Source: JAKEGK01 sp050116575
Lineage (GTDB): Bacteria; Pseudomonadota; Gammaproteobacteria; SZUA-152
DNA: 34,644 bases
Assembly (NCBI GenBank): GCA_050116575.1
Contig: JASFOJ010000037.1
Coordinates: 1 to 34,644 of the forward strand
Direction of reading: 5' to 3'
Part shown: positions 17,006 to 25,346 of the stretch, in pieces
How the letters are laid out: each line of letters opens with the position of its first letter
Position numbering within the stretch: the stretch's first letter is position 1
Notes under the pieces: generated by a model
What the model was told of the DNA's origin: nothing
Databases searched by the model: none
Seen by the model: the letters and a program-made list of their open reading frames with translations, nothing else
Position numbers and translations under genes: made by a program

Positions 17006-17171
17006 GCGTAAAATGTAATGATTGATACCGTCGGCCGTCTGTAATGCAGGCGCTGCGACATTCGTGTCGGTTATTTTGGGGTACGTTGCAAGCCATTGCG
17101 ACAGTGCCGGCATTCACTGCGGATTCTATCCGCAGGTACTCACGAAAACAGAAGTAATACAAGGCTGGTTT

Positions 17172-19346
17172 ATGACGAAAAGGTTTTTCTCCCGATTGGT
17201 GCTGGTCATGGTCATCGTGGCAGTTATTGCCGCGTACTATATCTTCGACCTGGGACAATATTTTACCCTCGATTACCTCAAGGAACGCCAATACGAATTT
17301 ATCACGTTTTATCAAAAGAACCAGCTGCTGACCATCGGCATTTATTTTGCCATCTATATTACGGTGACGGCATTGTCGTTGCCCGGTGCCGCTATCATGA
17401 CGTTGGCAGGCGGTGCGGTGTTTGGCGTGGCAATGGGAACGTTGATCGTTTCCTTTGCCAGCACCATCGGCGCGACGCTGGCGTTTCTGGTATCCCGGTT
17501 TTTATTAAAAAACTTTGTGCAAACACGGTTCAAGGACAAGCTGGTTGCCGTCAATGACGGTATGCGAAAGGACGGCGTTTTTTATTTGTTTACCCTGCGC
17601 CTGATTCCCCTGTTTCCGTTTTTTGTTATCAACCTGGTGATGGGGGTGACTCATATCAGGACGTTGCAGTTTTTTATTGTCAGCCAGATCGGCATGTTGC
17701 CGGGCACTATTGTCTATGTGAACGCCGGTTCCCAAATTGCCGCCATAGACTCACTCAGTGGAATATTATCACCTTCGTTACTGGCTTCTTTTGCACTGCT
17801 GGGTCTGTTTCCGCTACTCGCCAAAAAGATCGTGGAGTTTCTGAGAAAGCGCAAGTATCTGCACCGTTATGTCAAACCCCGCCGGTTTGACTATAACATG
17901 GTTGTGATCGGTGCCGGTTCCGCCGGACTGGTGGCTGCCTATATCGCAGCAACTTTGAAAGCGAAAGTTGCCCTCATCGAGCGACATAAAATGGGTGGCG
18001 ATTGCCTCAATACCGGATGTGTGCCCAGCAAGGCGTTGATCCGGTCGGCCAAGATCGTCAATTATGCCAAACGCGCCCGGGAGTTCGGTTTTAAGCGTGC
18101 CACCATAGAGTTTCGGTTTTCCGATATCATGGAGCGGGTACAGCGCGTCATCAAAAAAGTGGAACCCCACGATTCGGTGGATCGTTATACCAAGATGGGT
18201 GTGGAGTGTATCAAGGGCCAGGCCAAGGTTATTACCCCTTATGAAGTTCGAGTCAACGGCCGTTCCCTAATTGCCCGCAATATTGTTATCGCCACCGGCG
18301 CCAGTCCCGTGATACCGGATATCGACGGGCTGGAAATGGTGGATTACCTGACTTCGGATACCGTGTGGAACCTGCGGTCGCGGCCGGAAAAAATGATCGT
18401 GCTTGGCGGTGGTCCAATCGGTTGCGAACTGGCGCAATGTTTCCAGCGGCTGGGCACGCACGTGACCCTGATCGAGCGCAACGAACGTATCCTGAAGCGC
18501 GAAGACAAGGATATCGCATTGCATGTGTCGGAAAGCTTTCGCAAAGATGGCATTGCCGTGTTAACCAAACACAGTGCCAGGCGCGTGGTGGTCGATGGTC
18601 AGGGCAAGTATTTATTGTGTGAGTACGGCGGAAAAACGGTATCCCTTGGTTTTGATGAAATTCTTATCGCGCTGGGCCGTAAACCGAACGTGCAGGGGTT
18701 TGGCCTGGAAGAGATGAACGTGCATACCTCGGCAAGGGGTAACATTGAAGTGGACGATTACATGCGAACCAACTATCCCAATATTTATGCCTGTGGTGAC
18801 GTGGCGGGACCCTACCAGTTTACCCATATGGCGTCCCACCAGGCCTGGTATGTGGCAGTCAACGCCCTGTTTAAACCGTTCAAGAAATTTAGAGCCAACT
18901 ATTCAGTCGTGCCATGGGCCATCTATACCGACCCGGAAATCGCCCGCGTGGGTTTGAGTGAAGCCGAAGCCCGGGCGAAGCAAATTCCCTATGAATTAAC
19001 CACCTATGGTCTGGATGATCTCGACCGGGCCATTGCCGACGAAGAAGACCATGGCATCGTCAAGGTATTAACCGAACCGGGTAAGGACAAAATACTGGGC
19101 GCGGTCATCGTCGGCAGCCACGCCAGCGATCTGATTGCCGAGTTTGTAACAGCCATGACGCATGACCTGGGACTGGAAAAAATTCTGGGCACCATTCATA
19201 TCTACCCGACGCTTGCCGAGGCCAACAAATTCGCCGCCGGCAACTGGAAAAAAGCCCACAAACCGGAAAAGCTTCTGCGTTGGCTGGAGTGGTTTCATCG
19301 CTGGCGGCGCTTGCGCGGTACCAAACAGGCGAAAGCGCCGGTTTGA
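17172..19346 (+). CDS. TVP38-domain / flavin-disulfide-reductase fusion
   Basis: A 724-residue two-part protein. Residues 1-230 form a TVP38/TMEM64 (VTT, DedA-like) membrane domain with LSLPGAAIMTLAGGAVFG and LRLIPLFPFFVINLVMG. The rest is a class I pyridine-nucleotide disulfide oxidoreductase: FAD-binding VVIGAGSAGLVAAYIA, redox pair Cys278/Cys283 in GGDCLNTGCVPSK, an NAD(P)-binding VLGGGPIGCELAQ, IYACGDVAGP near the flavin and a dimerisation domain. The usual HPT of the last motif reads YPTLAEANK, so the base His of lipoamide and glutathione reductases is Tyr. This makes a mercuric-reductase-like or other electron-transfer role likelier than classical thiol reduction. ATG 17172 is preferred, with AAGG upstream; an open frame to 17022 adds nothing recognisable. 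The substrate is unknown. Confidence 0.9.
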   Translation: MTKRFFSRLVLVMVIVAVIAAYYIFDLGQYFTLDYLKERQYEFITFYQKNQLLTIGIYFAIYITVTALSLPGAAIMTLAGGAVFGVAMGTLIVSFASTIGATLAFLVSRFLLKNFVQTRFKDKLVAVNDGMRKDGVFYLFTLRLIPLFPFFVINLVMGVTHIRTLQFFIVSQIGMLPGTIVYVNAGSQIAAIDSLSGILSPSLLASFALLGLFPLLAKKIVEFLRKRKYLHRYVKPRRFDYNMVVIGAGSAGLVAAYIAATLKAKVALIERHKMGGDCLNTGCVPSKALIRSAKIVNYAKRAREFGFKRATIEFRFSDIMERVQRVIKKVEPHDSVDRYTKMGVECIKGQAKVITPYEVRVNGRSLIARNIVIATGASPVIPDIDGLEMVDYLTSDTVWNLRSRPEKMIVLGGGPIGCELAQCFQRLGTHVTLIERNERILKREDKDIALHVSESFRKDGIAVLTKHSARRVVVDGQGKYLLCEYGGKTVSLGFDEILIALGRKPNVQGFGLEEMNVHTSARGNIEVDDYMRTNYPNIYACGDVAGPYQFTHMASHQAWYVAVNALFKPFKKFRANYSVVPWAIYTDPEIARVGLSEAEARAKQIPYELTTYGLDDLDRAIADEEDHGIVKVLTEPGKDKILGAVIVGSHASDLIAEFVTAMTHDLGLEKILGTIHIYPTLAEANKFAAGNWKKAHKPEKLLRWLEWFHRWRRLRGTKQAKAPV

Positions 19347-19413
19347 TAACTGCTACATGATTCGTTAGTTCGTTTATCGCACTTTATACCGATTGCATTG
19401 TCGTAACACATCG

Positions 19414-19857
19414 ATGGATCAGCACCGCTTCTGGGAATACAAATCCCTTGACCAAATGACACGCGAAGAATGGGAGTCGTTGTGTGATGGCTGCGGGCGC
19501 TGTTGCCTGGTGAAACTGGAAGATGAAAGCAACGGCGATATTCATTACACCAACGTGGTGTGTGATCTGCTCGATCAGGAAACCTGCCGCTGCACCCAAT
19601 ATGCAAAACGCGCGCAATACGTGCCGGAATGTGTCGTGGTCAATCCGGCAATCCTGGATCAATTGCACTGGATGCCCTCCACCTGTGCCTATCGTCTATT
19701 GCACGAGGGCCAGCCGCTGCCGCAATGGCATCCCCTGATCAGCGGCGACCGACAGTCCGTACACTGGGCGGGGATTTCCGTGCGGGGACGGGTTTACCGG
19801 GAGTGCGATGTGGGCGAGGATGAACTTGAAGATCACATTGTCAGCTGGCCCGAGTGA
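19414..19857 (+). CDS. ycgN: UPF0260 cysteine-cluster protein YcgN
   Basis: A 147-residue protein matching the YcgN/UPF0260 family closely in length and order. The N-terminus reads FWEYKSLDQMTREEWESLC, then a CDGCGRCC cysteine cluster, CDLLDQETCRCTQY, a further Cys in VPECVV and the family stretch STCAYRLLHEGQPLPQWHPL. The cysteines could bind zinc or an iron-sulfur cluster; the role of the family is not established. No signal peptide. It starts 68 bases after the reductase fusion, and a palindromic gap follows. Confidence 0.92.
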   Translation: MDQHRFWEYKSLDQMTREEWESLCDGCGRCCLVKLEDESNGDIHYTNVVCDLLDQETCRCTQYAKRAQYVPECVVVNPAILDQLHWMPSTCAYRLLHEGQPLPQWHPLISGDRQSVHWAGISVRGRVYRECDVGEDELEDHIVSWPE

Positions 19858-19892
19858 GGTAAGCGTCGTGATCTGTCCGTGATATATCGTTA

Positions 19893-19938
19893 TGTCACTT
19901 CATATAGCGCTATACGACACAGCGTCGTTACAGTGACA
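19893..19938. repeat. Nested palindromes upstream of the GalT-family gene
   Basis: TGTCACT (19893-19899) and AGTGACA (19932-19938) flank a perfect 12-base palindrome TATAGCGCTATA (19903-19914). The gap between ycgN and the GalT-family gene is about 200 bases, so this may be an operator or a terminator of ycgN. No T run follows. Confidence 0.45.
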
Positions 19939-20065
19939 TTGGTTATTGCCGCATTAAGTTTACCAATATCTCTATTGAACAATTAAAACATTTTACTATT
20001 ATTTGGCCCGTGCTTTGGTATGCTGGTCCAGAGCAAGGCGCAGATACAGCAGGAATCTCGAAACC

Positions 20066-21166
20066 ATGTCAAAAAAAGCAACTTCGGACGAAACCGCCAA
20101 CCACGAAGTTCGTGAAATACGTATCGACCCCGTGGTGCCCACCGAGTCGGTACTGGTCTCTACCGTGCGCAATCTCCGGCCCCGTAAAAAGGAGGAACCG
20201 GCACCCCGCGAAACTCGGGAGCATGTCACTGAATGCCCTTTCTGTGTTGGTAATGAAAGCAAAACGCCGCCATCCATTGAGGAATACCGCAGCAACGACC
20301 AGTGGATTATCCGAATCGTGGAGAATCTTTATCCGGTGTTACGCGATTCCGCCCAGGCGCCAACCTTTAATGAAGGGTTGCGGCAGGCGATTGACGGCTA
20401 CGGCCGCCACGAAGTCATTATTGATCATTTTAATCATGGCATAGCAGTCCATGAAATGGACGAAGATCATTTGCGTCGCCTGTTTTACGCCTACCAGCAA
20501 CGCATGATGGATTTATACCGCGGCGATCCGCGGTTGCGTTATGTGTTGGTATTCAAAAACTTCGGTCCGGCCGCCGGCGCGAGCATCGCACATACTCATA
20601 GCCAGATTATTGCATTGCCGGTGGTACCTGAAAATGTGCAGGCGGAAGTGCATTTCAGCTCGGCCTATTACCGGCAGCATCATCACTGCGTGTATTGCGC
20701 GTTAATCGATGATGCCATGGCGTTTTCCGCCACGGTTTATGACCGCGAAACCGGCGAATCACAACGTCAACTGCACGTTGAAACCTACGTAGTGGAAAAG
20801 GGGGAACATTTCATTGCCATCAAGCCGTTCGCCAGCCGCTTCGAATGGGAGATTCATATCCTGCCGCTGAGTCATCAGGCGGATTATATCGGCGTGCCGG
20901 AATCAATGTGGGCGGATTTCGCCCGCGTGTTTCGCAATACCATGGCGCGGCTCGATGCGGTGCTCGGCGGCGTGCAATACAATTATTTTTTGCACACACT
21001 GCCGCATAATTTTTCCGAGAAAGAATACCAGCACAGCTACCATTGGCACCTGGAAATCTGCCCCCGTACCAGCATTCCCAGTGGCTTTGAACTGGGCTCC
21101 GGTCTTTACGTCAACACGGTCAGTCCGGAACTGGCGGCACAACAGTTGCGGGCCGTTAAACTCTAG
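20066..21166 (+). CDS. GalT-family nucleotidyl transferase (HIT superfamily)
   Basis: A 366-residue galactose-1-phosphate uridylyltransferase-like enzyme, which moves a nucleotidyl group between sugar phosphates via a His-linked intermediate. Visible are the zinc-type Cys57/Cys60 in CPFCVGNES, YGRHEVIIDHFNHG, the catalytic HxHxQ at His176-His178-Gln180 (AHTHSQIIALP), a second CVYC pair and EWEIHILPLSHQADY and SYHWHLEICPR near the C-terminus. Length is slightly above E. coli GalT (348). No galK, galE or galM lies nearby, so the true substrate could be another sugar phosphate such as ADP-glucose; GalT is the family, not a proven activity. ATG 20066 lies after AGGAAT; a longer frame from 20003 has no support. 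Confidence 0.85.
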   Translation: MSKKATSDETANHEVREIRIDPVVPTESVLVSTVRNLRPRKKEEPAPRETREHVTECPFCVGNESKTPPSIEEYRSNDQWIIRIVENLYPVLRDSAQAPTFNEGLRQAIDGYGRHEVIIDHFNHGIAVHEMDEDHLRRLFYAYQQRMMDLYRGDPRLRYVLVFKNFGPAAGASIAHTHSQIIALPVVPENVQAEVHFSSAYYRQHHHCVYCALIDDAMAFSATVYDRETGESQRQLHVETYVVEKGEHFIAIKPFASRFEWEIHILPLSHQADYIGVPESMWADFARVFRNTMARLDAVLGGVQYNYFLHTLPHNFSEKEYQHSYHWHLEICPRTSIPSGFELGSGLYVNTVSPELAAQQLRAVKL

Positions 21167-21332
21167 CCTGTTCAACAATCTACACTTTTGGTTGTTCTCA
21201 ACGTCACACAAAGGCTGCGCAATCCTGCCGTGGTGAAATACCGGGTGTACCACCTTATGCGGGACGCCACTGTGATAATCGTGGCGTTATTAACGATTTT
21301 AAGGGGCGCGGCAGGTTATTTCCATTCACAAG

Positions 21333-21341
21333 TTATCCACA
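21333..21341 (+). promoter_or_regulatory. Perfect DnaA box 1
   Basis: TTATCCACA, the consensus high-affinity DnaA site, in an intergenic region. A second identical box in the same orientation lies 76 bases downstream. Confidence 0.6.
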
Positions 21342-21408
21342 TACTTTTGCACCGTTTAGCGGTTTTACAAACACCGTGCAATCAAAAAGTAACCCGTAAA
21401 AAATATTT

Positions 21409-21417
21409 TTATCCACA
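21409..21417 (+). promoter_or_regulatory. Perfect DnaA box 2
   Basis: TTATCCACA again, same strand, next to the near match TTATCCAAG at 21426-21434. There is no dnaA, dnaN or parAB gene nearby, so this is more likely a DnaA-regulated or titration site than the chromosome origin. Confidence 0.6.
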
Positions 21418-21765
21418 CTTTGTATTTATCCAAGATAGCGTCTATTCTTAATGTGACTTATCAGTAGTACTACCTAGGTGTCAGTTTGTAGTTTTGGCAG
21501 CTATTGGAAATTTTCGTTATCAGTGATTTTGATGATCGAACTATAGCTCAATAGCTAACCAAAGAACAAAGATTGGCCAGGGGTCGGCGATCTTACTTAC
21601 ACCACTGTGGTACGCGCGGTAATCAGTATAAAAAAGTTACAAGCCGCGAATCAGAACCAAGAAGCTTAATACAAAAAATTATTAGAACTACAAAGTCTAC
21701 CGACAGGAACCCAGGAACAAAACAGTACTGATTGTATGGCGTGGTTTATCGCCAGGGTTTTGCGC

Positions 21766-21897
21766 TTATTGAATGCTGAACCCTTGTGGTAGCTGGATCA
21801 CGCTCAGCAGTGATGTGTTGTTGTAGGTGTTCGTTGGGTAGCTAACCGTGGTGATGAATTGATTGCCGTTGTTGATGGTCGCGCTACTTACCAATAG
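21766..21897 (-). pseudogene. Possible remnant of a secreted Thr/Asn-rich protein
   Basis: The minus strand reads about 42 codons ending in TAA at 21766, including ATINNGNQFITTVSYPTNTY and SVIQLPQGFSIQ. Composition and strand-like alternation resemble the end of an exported beta-rich domain. An in-frame TAA lies just upstream and there is no ATG, so it would be a fragment cut from its start. It may equally be chance. Confidence 0.25.
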
Positions 21898-21918
21898 AGC
21901 TTAATTGGCCAATAAAAA

Positions 21919-21925
21919 AGGTGGT
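21919..21925 (+). promoter_or_regulatory. Ribosome binding site setting the GGDEF-EAL start
   Basis: AAGGTGG lies six bases before ATG 21932, which decides this start over the upstream TTG at 21905. Confidence 0.65.
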
Positions 21926-21931
21926 CCGTTT

Positions 21932-23305
21932 ATGGTAGCAATTGCAAAGTACCTGGAAGCCGATCAAAAAACGTCACAGCTGCAACGTGAACATTTTAAA
22001 GCCACGCACGATCCGCTGACGGGGCTGCTCAACCCCGTTGCGCTGAACGAGCGTATTGACCAGGAAATCGCGCTGGGTGCCCGTTACAACAAGTCATTTG
22101 CGATACTGATGCTGGAGCTGGACCAGTTTCGCGATGCCGCCTTTCAACGCAGCAAGTCAATTAGCAATCCTTTGCTGGTGGAGTTTACCAAGCGCATCAA
22201 GCGCAGCGTACGAACCACGGACACTCTTGCCCGGTTGGAAAGCGACGTGTTTTTGGTATTGTTGCCGGATATACAGAATTTTCGCAACGTGGCCAAAGTG
22301 ATTGACAACATTAACCGGCACTTGGTGGACCCTTTTTTGATCAATGACAGTCAGTACGTTGCCAGTGCCAGAATCGGCGTGTCACTGTTCCCCCACGATG
22401 GCCATACCCGCAAGGACCTGATTGAACGAGCCCATGTGGCCTTGTTTAAAAACCGTAACGACGGACACCGTGGTTACGGGTTTTACGACGATGATATCGA
22501 TGACCGTGTTGCCCAGGCCATCAATTTTGAAAACAAGGTGCGCGATGCCATCGATCAGCGCAAATATGATATTCACTACCTGCCTATTAAACGCCTCGAC
22601 GGTAACGAATTGTCTTTCGTGGAGGCGGATACTGTCTGGCATGACAGCGAATTGCGCGACTGCCCTAACAAGGAGGTCGACAGTTGTATCGAATCTTTGG
22701 AGTTGTCCAAATTGTTTGGCGATATCCAGTTGACCAGTGTCTGCCAGCAACTATCAGGTTGGCAGGGGGATGTGGAATTCCACGATACACCGGTACTGAT
22801 CAATTTGACCAGCGCCCAGTTTCAGGATCCGCAGTTACCAAAGCGTTACCAAACCATCATCCAGCACCAATCAGTACAACCACAGCGCATTGGATTTATC
22901 GTCAACGAAGGCGATATTTTACATGATCCAGGTTTTGCGGCGGGACAAATCGCCGCGTTAAAGAAAATCGGTGGTCTCATTGTTATTGACGAGTTTTCCT
23001 GTGGCCTGTCTTACGTGGGGCAGCTCAACCTGGCAACGGTTGACATGATTCGCCTCAAGGGTGAACTCATTGAAAAGATGGATGAGCAAATTGAATGGTT
23101 ATGTATTGTGGAGGGTGTGGTGCGCATTGGCCGGCAGCTGGATATCGGTACCATTATTGGTAACGTCAATAGTGGCTACCAGTATCAAACCCTGCTAAAT
23201 GTCAATGGTGATTGCTGGCAGGGTGACTACGCTTGTGTTGTGACTGATGAAACCGGAAACGATCATCACGGGTTGACCCTGGTCAGCGAACACGCCGGCG
23301 ATTGA
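21932..23305 (+). CDS. Degenerate GGDEF-EAL domain protein
   Basis: A 457-residue cytoplasmic protein with both c-di-GMP domains. The GGDEF domain starts HDPLTGLLNPVALNERI and has the usual ILMLELDQF strand, but the signature is LARLESDVFLVLLP, so GGDEF is replaced by LESDV and cyclase activity is unlikely. The EAL domain is also altered: EAL becomes VEAD, the metal-binding NxS site reads INLTSAQF, the DDFGTG loop reads DEFSCG and KID becomes RLKG. Phosphodiesterase activity is therefore unlikely as well. There is no membrane segment or other sensor domain; a short coiled N-terminus precedes. It could bind c-di-GMP or a protein partner as a regulator, as some dead proteins of this class do. 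It is convergent with the DNAJ-related gene. Confidence 0.85.
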   Translation: MVAIAKYLEADQKTSQLQREHFKATHDPLTGLLNPVALNERIDQEIALGARYNKSFAILMLELDQFRDAAFQRSKSISNPLLVEFTKRIKRSVRTTDTLARLESDVFLVLLPDIQNFRNVAKVIDNINRHLVDPFLINDSQYVASARIGVSLFPHDGHTRKDLIERAHVALFKNRNDGHRGYGFYDDDIDDRVAQAINFENKVRDAIDQRKYDIHYLPIKRLDGNELSFVEADTVWHDSELRDCPNKEVDSCIESLELSKLFGDIQLTSVCQQLSGWQGDVEFHDTPVLINLTSAQFQDPQLPKRYQTIIQHQSVQPQRIGFIVNEGDILHDPGFAAGQIAALKKIGGLIVIDEFSCGLSYVGQLNLATVDMIRLKGELIEKMDEQIEWLCIVEGVVRIGRQLDIGTIIGNVNSGYQYQTLLNVNGDCWQGDYACVVTDETGNDHHGLTLVSEHAGD

Positions 23306-23350
23306 TAACCAGTCGCAGTTCGACTAAGCCTTACGTGCGTTAACCCATCG

Positions 23351-23968
23351 TTATTCCCTGTGCAGTTCCTTTAACAGTTCCATTGCCGCGTTAATGGCCT
23401 GCAGTTTGTCCTTGCTGCCCCCGCGGTCGGGATGATGTTGCATTACCAGCCGGCGATGCTGGTGTTTAATGGCGGCATAATCCACCGGATCTTCCAGTTC
23501 CAGTTCAGCCAGGGCAGCGGTGCGCTTGTCCTTGTTGCCCAATTGCCTCCAGAAGTTGATCAATAATTCCTGCAAATCTTCGTCACTGGTGCCGGTCAGG
23601 TTGGCCAGGTCGAGATAATACTCGCGCAGCGGATCATGGGTATCCATCGTCTGGGTGTCGCTGTCGCGGGGCGGCAACAACATAATGTTCAGCGGATTGA
23701 TTTGCAGGGTGCCGCGTTTTTGTTGCCACAGGCGGTCTTTAAGTTGATACAGCGTATGAAACAGCAGGAAATGTGTTTGAAACAGTGACAACCGGTCCCA
23801 GAACACCACGTTTTGAAAGGCGGCGTAACCGCTGCTTTTAATCCATTGGATCAGTTCGTATTCACTGATGCCGAGGGGGTGAGCCTGCAAGGCTTGTAAC
23901 ACCAGATCCGTCAGGGCCGGGTCTTCACGGTCGGGTGCGGGTGTTGATCCGGTGTCGGCAGAGGTCAT
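23351..23968 (-). CDS. DNAJ-related protein with C-terminal J-domain
   Basis: A 205-residue protein of the gammaproteobacterial DNAJ-related type. The N-terminal region (LVLQALQAHPLGISEYELIQWI, then FQTHFLLFHTLYQLKDRLWQ and INPLNIMLLPP) matches the DNAJ_related domain. The C-terminal J-like half contains the HPD in VMQHHPDRGGSKDKLQAINAAM, so it should stimulate DnaK. It lacks membrane segments, unlike the J protein at 14824. It lies downstream of the FKBP gene on the same strand; a hairpin in the 58-base gap may lower its expression. The short N-terminus is low-complexity and its start, ATG 23968, has no strong ribosome site. Confidence 0.88.
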   Translation of the reverse strand: MTSADTGSTPAPDREDPALTDLVLQALQAHPLGISEYELIQWIKSSGYAAFQNVVFWDRLSLFQTHFLLFHTLYQLKDRLWQQKRGTLQINPLNIMLLPPRDSDTQTMDTHDPLREYYLDLANLTGTSDEDLQELLINFWRQLGNKDKRTAALAELELEDPVDYAAIKHQHRRLVMQHHPDRGGSKDKLQAINAAMELLKELHRE

Positions 23969-23980
23969 GAGGGTAAACAG

Positions 23981-24004
23981 GCGCCGGTAACAGGTTACCG
24001 GCGC
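23981..24004 (-). terminator. Near-perfect hairpin between FKBP and DNAJ-related genes
   Basis: GCGCCGGTAAC (23981-23991) and GTTACCGGCGC (23994-24004) pair perfectly; on the minus strand the hairpin is followed by CTGTTT, a weak U tail. It lies 22 bases past the FKBP stop and 12 bases before the downstream ATG, so it could end or attenuate transcription or sequester the downstream start. Confidence 0.6.
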
Positions 24005-24026
24005 TTGCTTGTGTTAGCGAGCCGGA

Positions 24027-24719
24027 TTATTTTTTAATGTCCAGCAGCTCGATTTCGAAAACCAGGGTTTCGTTGGGGCCGATATTGGCACCGGCGCCGC
24101 GGGCACCGTAGGCGAGATCGGAAGGAATGAAAACTTTCCACTTGGCGCCTTTTTTCATCATCGGCAGAATTTCCTGCCAGCCTTTAATAACCTGGTTAAC
24201 CGCAAAGGTTGCCGGCTTGCCGCGCTTGTAGGAGCTGTCAAATTCCGTGCCGTCGATCAATGTACCTTTGTAATGAGCGACGATGGTATCGGTGGGTTTG
24301 GGTTTGGCACCATTTCCCTCTTTCAGGATCTTGTACTGAATGCCGTTTTCCAGCTCTTTGACGCCCTTTTTCTTTTTATTTTTCGCCAGGAACTCGGCGC
24401 CTTCTTTCTTCGCTTTTTCACCCTTGGCCTGGCGTTTGGCCTGCTGTTGTTTTTGTACCTTCATTACCACGGCCTGCATGTCTTCCATTTTGACTTTCAA
24501 ATCCGCGCCGCTAAGTACGTCCTTGATGCCCTGGGCGATGGCATCAATATCCACATCCGCGTCTTCGCGTTTCAGGTTGTTGCCAATCTGGAAACCGATG
24601 GCATAGCTGTACTTTTCCTTGTCGTTTTTATAATCAGCAGCGACCGCGGAAAAACTTGCGGTAAAAAATAAGGTTGCCGTGAAAATGAGGGTAAATAACG
24701 CGTGTAATGATTGTTTCAC
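24027..24719 (-). CDS. Periplasmic FKBP-type peptidyl-prolyl isomerase (Mip/FkpA-like)
   Basis: A 230-residue exported prolyl isomerase that speeds folding of periplasmic and outer-membrane proteins. A signal peptide (LHALFTLIFTATLFFTASFSAVA) is followed by a helical dimerisation domain with KYSYAIGFQIGNNLKRE and a Lys/Gln-rich helix. The FKBP domain has VAHYKGTLIDGTEFDSSYKRG, FAVNQVIKGWQEILPMMKKG, PSDLAYGARGAG and IGPNETLVFEIELLDIKK, which carry the usual active-site residues. The start is GTG at 24719, supported by AAGGAA six bases upstream. It leads an apparent two-gene unit with the DNAJ-related gene. Whether it equals FkpA, FklB or Mip cannot be decided from sequence alone. Confidence 0.92.
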   Translation of the reverse strand: MKQSLHALFTLIFTATLFFTASFSAVAADYKNDKEKYSYAIGFQIGNNLKREDADVDIDAIAQGIKDVLSGADLKVKMEDMQAVVMKVQKQQQAKRQAKGEKAKKEGAEFLAKNKKKKGVKELENGIQYKILKEGNGAKPKPTDTIVAHYKGTLIDGTEFDSSYKRGKPATFAVNQVIKGWQEILPMMKKGAKWKVFIPSDLAYGARGAGANIGPNETLVFEIELLDIKK

Positions 24720-25346
24720 TGTTCGTTCCTTTTGGGTGTTAGTTGGGTGAATGAATGATTGAGAGAATTAGTAGCGGACAGGTTTTTACCCGACGAGCCG
24801 TACGGCAATCAATGAGTAAGAGCAAGAGCCTGACAAAAAATTTAGACGTATTGTAACAACATCAACAACGACTTATCACTAATTCGTTTAAAATAATAGC
24901 CTTCCCGTGGTATCACGGAATAACTATCGGCAATTGCCGCGCCAATTGCAACACGTTCCCGCATATCAGACAATTCTGACTTGGATTTGTGTCATAAACT
25001 GGATATCCTTTTTTTCGCGGGCGGTATTTCCCATCTGCCTGGCACCGATGAAGCACTGGGCTGGGATTCATCGGCCTTTCCTGCGGCTTGATACTAATAT
25101 TAACCAAAAAACAGGTAGTTACGTAAAACAATGGCCATGGTCGACGCGTTTAGCCAAACGTTATCGTTCACCAGTGGCCCAGGGAAAAATACGTCAAATC
25201 GCTGATTGGTTCACGTCAATCGCAGCAACAAATGATTAAAATGCCTGCGACTTCGATTCAACCCGGGGGGTTGGCCAGGGTTCAAAATACCGTTTTAACG
25301 AGACAAGTGAAAAAAACGGTTAACGCCGGATACAACAAAGTGGGGC
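24720..25346. other. Gene-poor gap before the subtilisin gene
   Basis: About 627 bases. A 110-codon open frame from GTG 24907 has no recognised domain. A second frame, 24921-25091, encodes ILFFAGGISHLPGTDEALGW without a Met start and ends in TGA; it looks more protein-like but has no match I know. Either may be a remnant, so none is called as a gene. The promoter of the FKBP gene (leftward) and of the subtilisin gene (rightward) must lie here. Confidence 0.5.

Larger units (their letters stand above)
21167..21931. other. AT-rich gene-poor gap with DnaA boxes
   Basis: About 765 bases without a convincing plus-strand gene. It holds two perfect DnaA boxes, a near match at 21426-21434, stretches of A/T around 21370-21430 and 21640-21690, and a possible gene remnant at 21766-21897. 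The promoter of the GGDEF-EAL gene should also be here. Confidence 0.55.

Noticed and set aside
17022..17171. A 50-residue N-terminal extension of the reductase fusion
   Set aside because: The extension has no signal or domain, and ATG 17172 has an AAGG site and starts directly before the first membrane helix.
21333..21434. Chromosome replication origin
   Set aside because: Two perfect boxes are too few and no dnaA, dnaN, gyrB, rpmH or par genes are nearby, so only the weaker claim of a DnaA-box cluster is kept.
25241..25280. A tRNA T-loop-like sequence near CTTCGATTCAACCC
   Set aside because: The surrounding bases do not form acceptor or anticodon stems, so no tRNA is called.
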